This document shows, in pieces, positions 60,359-64,000 of a stretch of DNA of 64,000 bases. Under the pieces are notes generated by a model, which was not told the DNA's origin, searched no databases, and was given only the letters and a program-made list of their open reading frames with translations. This DNA comes from a bacterium (lineage in GTDB: Bacteria > Desulfobacterota > Binatia > DP-6), in the NCBI GenBank assembly GCA_026129405.1, contig JAHCID010000001.1, positions 1,581,237-1,645,236 on the forward strand, in the 5' to 3' direction. Both the position numbers and the translations under genes were made by a program. How positions within the stretch are numbered: the first letter of the stretch is position 1; each line of letters opens with the position of its first letter.

Positions 60359-60790
60359 GTGATCGCCGAAGCGCTCGCCCCGAGCCCGCCGCGCTCGCAC
60401 CCGCCACGGCTGCGCGTCGCGCGGCTACCTCCCAGCACGCCGGTCAACCCGTACCAGACGCTGCTCTATCGCCATCTTCGCGAGGAGGGCGTGGAGCTCG
60501 CCGGCGACGCGCGCCTGGAGCTGCCCTGGCTGCTCCAGAACCGCGGGCGGGTCGACGTGCTGCACTTCCACTGGCGCTTCGATCGTCTGATCGACCGTCG
60601 CGCGCAGGGCGATTTGGGGGGCGGGCGCATGGGGAGCGGACGGCGGGAGGCGCTCGTCGGCGCCCTGCGAGTGGCGCAGAGGCTCGCGCTCGCGCGCCTG
60701 CTCGGCTACCGCATCGCGTGGACGATCCACGACGTCGCCAACGTCGGGCCCGACGGACCGCTCTTCGAGCGGAGCCGCCGCACGTCCCGG
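60359..60790 (+). pseudogene. Truncated glycosyltransferase (family 4-like N-terminal part)
   Basis: From GTG 60359: LRVARLPPSTPVNPYQTLLYRHLREEGVEL, then RVDVLHFHWRFDRLI and ARLLGYRIAWTIHDVANVGPDGPLFERSRR, the donor-independent N-terminal Rossmann half of GT4-type enzymes (PYQ.LLY.HL, HFHW, W.IHD). After LFERSRR the frame turns into low-complexity Arg-rich sequence and the nucleotide-sugar-binding C-terminal half is absent. So the gene looks cut off at ~60780, close to the integron. Confidence 0.7.
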
Positions 60791-60913
60791 TGCGGCTGCG
60801 GGCGCCGGCGGCGGTGGGCGCGGGAAGGCGGGCGTCGCATGCGGGGTCGGGCACGCGGTGAGGAGGGAATGCGAAAGGAGGCCGCGTCTCGCGCGCCGCG
60901 ACGACCTGGGCTA

Positions 60914-62335
60914 GTGCTCGACCAAGTCGTGCCGCGTCCCGTCGCCTTCGCCGCCCCCGAGTACCAGCCCGACGGCAGCATCGCTCCCGCCCGCTACGCG
61001 TTCGCGGGCAGCAGCGCCGACGGCTGGACCATCACCCGCGAGGGCCGCGAGCACCTGCGCCTCGGTCCCGGCTATCGCCTGCTCGAGACCAGCCACTGCG
61101 GCATCTGTGCGACGGACCTCGCGCGCCGCCACCTGCCGTTCCCGCTGCCGCAGATCACGGGCCACGAGGCCGTGGCGCGCGACGAGGGCGGGCAGACGGT
61201 CGTGGTCGAGATCAACGCCTCGCATGCCGCGCGCGGGCTGCCGCACGACGCCTGGTGCGCGCACTGCCGTGCCGGCATGCCGAGCCACTGCCCCGACCGG
61301 CTGGTGCTCGGCATCCACGATCTGCCGGGCGGCTTCTCGCCCTGGATGCTGGCGCCGGTCGACGCGATCCTGCCGGTGCCGGCCGCGCTCTCGCCGCGCA
61401 CGACGACGCTGGTCGAGCCGTTCGCGGCGGCGCTGCACGCCGTGCACCGGATCGGGCCGCGGGCGCGCGAGCGCATCGCCGTGCTCGGGCCGGGGCGGCT
61501 CGGCTCGCTCGTGGTCGCGGCGCTCGCGGCGTGGCGGCGCCGCGCCCGCGCGCCGATCGGCATCGTCGCCGTGGGGCGCCGTTCCGAGGCGCTGGCGCGC
61601 GCGCGTGCTCTCGGCGCCGACGAGACGCTCGACGTCGCCGGGCTCGGCGATGCGACGGGGATCGCCGACGTCGTCGTCGAGACCACCGGCAGCCCCGACG
61701 GCCTGGCGCTGGCGCTGCGCCTCGCGACGCGCGCCGTGCACGTGAAGTCGACCACCGGTCAGCCGTCGCTCGGCCTGCGACATCTCACCGAGCTGGTCGT
61801 CGACGAGGTCGGCCTCCTGCCGTGGCGTCCGGGCGAGCCGCTGCCCCCGGGCGCGACGTCGGCCGCGGTGCACGTGCGCGCCTGCCGCCGTGCGCGGCGC
61901 GCTCGTCGCGGCGGGCCTGCGGGTCGTCGATCCGGCGCGGCGCGCGCGCTGCCGCTCGGCGGTGCCGACCTCGCCGTCGCCGCCGACGCCGCCGAGGCCG
62001 ACGCGATGCTGCGCCCCGAGCCCGGCGTCGAGCGCGGCGCCGTGCGCGCCCGCGGCACGATCCTGTGCGACGGCGACGGCGACGATCTCGTCGGCACGCT
62101 GGCGCGGCGGCGGGTCGAGCTCGGCAGCTCGCGCTGCGGCGACTTCCGCGCCGCGCTCGATCTGCTCGTCGACCCCTCCCTCGCCGAGCCGCTCGGCGCG
62201 CGTCTGGTCGGCGACGTCGTGCCGGCCGAGCGGCTCGCCGACGGCTTCGCGCGCGCCGCGGCGCCGGGGGCGGGCAAGGTGCTGGTCGCGCATCCGGGGA
62301 CCGCACTGGGGGCCGCGCTGGGGGCGCGCGGGTGA
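60914..62335 (+). CDS. Zinc-type (MDR) dehydrogenase-like protein with a local double frameshift
   Basis: About 473 residues from GTG 60914 (other starts: ATG 60869, GTG 60929). The MDR fold is shown by ETSHCGICATDLARR (catalytic Zn Cys in GIC.TD), PLPQITGHEAVARDEGG (GHE), CAHCRAGMPSHCPDR (structural-Zn-like Cys) and the NAD-binding VLGPGRLGSLVVAALAAW with downstream GRRSEALARARALGAD. Between ~61877 and ~61955 the encoded residues turn Arg-rich and the codon bias changes; another frame there gives natural sequence (APAAVRGALVAAGLRVVDPA), so two compensating indels are likely. The C-terminal half is unusual (LRPEPGVERGAVRARGTILCDGDGDDLVG). Substrate unknown; the next gene overlaps its stop (GTGA). 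Confidence 0.75.
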   Translation: MLDQVVPRPVAFAAPEYQPDGSIAPARYAFAGSSADGWTITREGREHLRLGPGYRLLETSHCGICATDLARRHLPFPLPQITGHEAVARDEGGQTVVVEINASHAARGLPHDAWCAHCRAGMPSHCPDRLVLGIHDLPGGFSPWMLAPVDAILPVPAALSPRTTTLVEPFAAALHAVHRIGPRARERIAVLGPGRLGSLVVAALAAWRRRARAPIGIVAVGRRSEALARARALGADETLDVAGLGDATGIADVVVETTGSPDGLALALRLATRAVHVKSTTGQPSLGLRHLTELVVDEVGLLPWRPGEPLPPGATSAAVHVRACRRARRARRGGPAGRRSGAARALPLGGADLAVAADAAEADAMLRPEPGVERGAVRARGTILCDGDGDDLVGTLARRRVELGSSRCGDFRAALDLLVDPSLAEPLGARLVGDVVPAERLADGFARAAAPGAGKVLVAHPGTALGAALGARG

Positions 62336-64000
62336 GCCGGCGCGGCGCGGCGGAGCTGCCGACGACGCTCGGCCCGCCGCTGCGACGCCGCGAGGGCCGC
62401 TGGGCCATCGACCTCACCGACCTGCCGCTGTTCCACGGCCTCTCGGTGCTCTCGCGGGCGCTCGGCGAGCGCGTGGTCGAGGACTGCGCCGGCGACCGCG
62501 TCGCGATCGACTTCGAGCGGCGGCTGAAGGCGAGCGAGAACCCCGAGCTGGCGGCGCTCGGCTGCGCCGGCGTCGCGGTGCACGCCGAGCGCGAGGTGCT
62601 GGCCCACGTCCCCGACGACGTCGAGGGCTTCCAGCACCACCTGCGCGCGGTCCTGGGCTCGCTGCAGCAGGCGCGCTGGCGCCGCCACCTCTTCCCCGAG
62701 GCGGCGGGCGCGACGCCGCGGGCGCTCGTCTTCACCGTGCTCGCCGGCGCCGGGTTCGCGTACCGCTTCGTGCTCGACCGCGTGCCGGCGCCGCGCGCCG
62801 GCCGCTTCTGGCTGCGCCTGACGATCGAGAATCCGCGCGGCCGGCGGCTCGATCTGGCGACGCTGCCGCACGCCGTGGTCGACGATCTCGACGAGCGCGA
62901 GTACATCGCCGGCTCGACGCGCATCGCGCAGACCCTGCGCGACATGGTCCAGCGCGAGGCCGACCGCGGCCGCCGCGTCCACCTCGAGCGGCGCAAGCGC
63001 GGCTCCTTCGTCTTCGGCCAGCTCGACCGCGCCGGCCTCGGCACGCTCGAGCTCGTGCAGCTCGCCTGGAGCGAGCGCATCGCCGCCTGGCTCGCGGCGA
63101 CGGAGCCGAAGCGGCTCGACGACCTCCTGAAACGCGTGCTGCTGCTGCTCGAGGACCGCACCGTGCGGCGGCTGCTCGCCGGCGGCGAGACGGTGGCGCT
63201 CGCCGACGGCGACGTCGCCGCCTACGTCGACACCAGCCAGCAGCAGCGCGTCCTGAACCTCGCCTTCGAGCAGCCGCGCCGCCGCGCGACCGTCGACGGC
63301 TATCTCGCCCGCATGCCGGCGCTCGGCGCCGTCGTCGCCCGGCGGCGCGCGGCGCGCCCGCTCGCCGACCTCTCGCTGGTGCTGATCCACCACATCACCT
63401 CGGAGACGCTGGGCCTCGTCGCCGCGCTGCGCGCGCTCGGCTGCGACGACCTGGCGATCCTCTTCGTGCGCTACGCCGGCGAGGTGCCGAACGAGTACCT
63501 CGACGCCGTGCTCGCCCTCGAGCCCGGCGTGCGCAGCTGGACGCTCCAGCACGTGCAGGAGGCGGGCGGCGTCGAGGGCCGCTTCGTGCCGAGCCAGCAG
63601 CTCTCGGCGCTGGACCCGCTCGCCAGCGTGGCCGAGCGGCTGCACGCGCGGCCGCGCCGCTACCTCGAGAGCATGGTCGACCTCGCGGTGGGCATCTTCG
63701 TGCGCGCGCTCGAGGGCGAGCGGCGCGTGCTGGTGCTCGAGGACGGCGGCTATCTCCTGCCGGTGCTGACGCGCGCCGCGCACGCAGGCGACACCGTCGG
63801 CGCGCTCGCGGCGGCCCATGGGGTGGCGCCGGTGGCCGCGGGCCTCGCGCGACGGTCGCTCGGCGCGGTGCTGGCGGAGCGGCTGGTCGGCTCGGTGGAG
63901 CACACGCGCAACGGCTTCGAGCGCCTCGCCGCGGCGGAGCGCGAGGCCGGCGGGCTCGTGCGGCCGGCGTACTCGATCGCGCTGTCGACGCTCAAGCGGA
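62332..64000 (+). CDS. Large protein with an adenosylhomocysteinase-like Rossmann region (runs off the right edge)
   Basis: GTG 62332 overlaps the dehydrogenase stop; 556 residues to the window end, still open. The N-terminal ~330 residues (ERVVEDCAGDRVAIDFERRL, LLAGGETVALADGDVAAYVDTSQQQRVL) match nothing I recognise. From residue ~344, LVLIHHITSETLGLVAALRALGCDDLAILFVRYAGEVPNEYLD and VLVLEDGGYLLPVLTRAA (~466-480), then VGSVEHTRNGFERLAAAE (~519-536), resemble strand-helix units of S-adenosylhomocysteine hydrolase-like folds (H.T..T..L...L.ALG, then D-GGYL). The equivalence is inference from pattern only. It may act with the coupled dehydrogenase. Confidence 0.55.
   Translation, partial: MSRRGAAELPTTLGPPLRRREGRWAIDLTDLPLFHGLSVLSRALGERVVEDCAGDRVAIDFERRLKASENPELAALGCAGVAVHAEREVLAHVPDDVEGFQHHLRAVLGSLQQARWRRHLFPEAAGATPRALVFTVLAGAGFAYRFVLDRVPAPRAGRFWLRLTIENPRGRRLDLATLPHAVVDDLDEREYIAGSTRIAQTLRDMVQREADRGRRVHLERRKRGSFVFGQLDRAGLGTLELVQLAWSERIAAWLAATEPKRLDDLLKRVLLLLEDRTVRRLLAGGETVALADGDVAAYVDTSQQQRVLNLAFEQPRRRATVDGYLARMPALGAVVARRRAARPLADLSLVLIHHITSETLGLVAALRALGCDDLAILFVRYAGEVPNEYLDAVLALEPGVRSWTLQHVQEAGGVEGRFVPSQQLSALDPLASVAERLHARPRRYLESMVDLAVGIFVRALEGERRVLVLEDGGYLLPVLTRAAHAGDTVGALAAAHGVAPVAAGLARRSLGAVLAERLVGSVEHTRNGFERLAAAEREAGGLVRPAYSIALSTLKR

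Overview
This is a very GC-rich bacterial chromosome segment. The density of secreted cysteine-rich proteins (CGNG...GE.CD motifs, Thr-rich linkers, single CxxCH haem motifs at C-termini), the sigma-54 signalling genes and the aerobic respiratory genes resemble metagenome-assembled Binatota/'Deltaproteobacteria'-type genomes. That placement is inference from style; no rRNA or tRNA gene was seen.

Layout. 1-3.8 kb: the 5' part of a small secreted protein, then a 1200-residue secreted protein with three DNA-level repeats and nine disintegrin-like Cys repeats. 3.9-5.8 kb: a FixL/FixJ-like two-component pair. 5.9-17.2 kb: large secreted proteins (two with one CxxCH each), a sulfatase/TPR lipoprotein broken by a frameshift, a GST, an SRPBCC protein and a secreted alpha/beta hydrolase. 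17.2-22 kb: an NtrB/NtrC-type (ZraSR-like) pair flanked on both sides by genes for exported proteins carrying sigma-54-like -24/-12 elements. 22-25.4 kb: a Cys-rich secreted protein, a XapX protein, a membrane protein and a K+ channel.

25.6-32 kb: a tight six-gene operon (radical SAM, DegT aminotransferase, AurF-like di-iron oxygenase, WbqC-like protein, ArnC-like GT2, ArnT-like glycosyltransferase). It looks like a route to an unusual, possibly N-oxygenated, amino sugar delivered through a lipid carrier to the cell surface. 32-42 kb: housekeeping and metabolic genes, including gluconokinase, an OprB-type porin and an operon of 6-phosphogluconate dehydrogenase, glucose-6-phosphate dehydrogenase and a histidine phosphatase. 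42-48 kb: a complete RND efflux operon. 48.3-54.3 kb: an aerobic respiratory operon (CoxB with cytochrome c domain, CoxA-CoxC fusion, CtaG, small membrane subunit, Rieske, cytochrome b fused to cytochrome c).

54.5-59.6 kb: a chromosomal integron. Six promoterless cassettes, each ending in an attC site, hold mostly DUF genes and toxin-antitoxin-like pairs. Next to them is a decayed integron integrase (internal deletion, two frameshifts, catalytic Arg replaced by Pro) that points in the same direction as the cassettes, an unusual reversed arrangement. 59.6-64 kb: a gene-poor stretch, a truncated glycosyltransferase, a zinc-type dehydrogenase with a local double frameshift, and the start of a large protein that runs off the window.

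The observations most worth a second look are the putative amino-sugar oxygenase operon, the reversed integron with attC-encoded protein tails, and the sigma-54/two-component exported-protein module.
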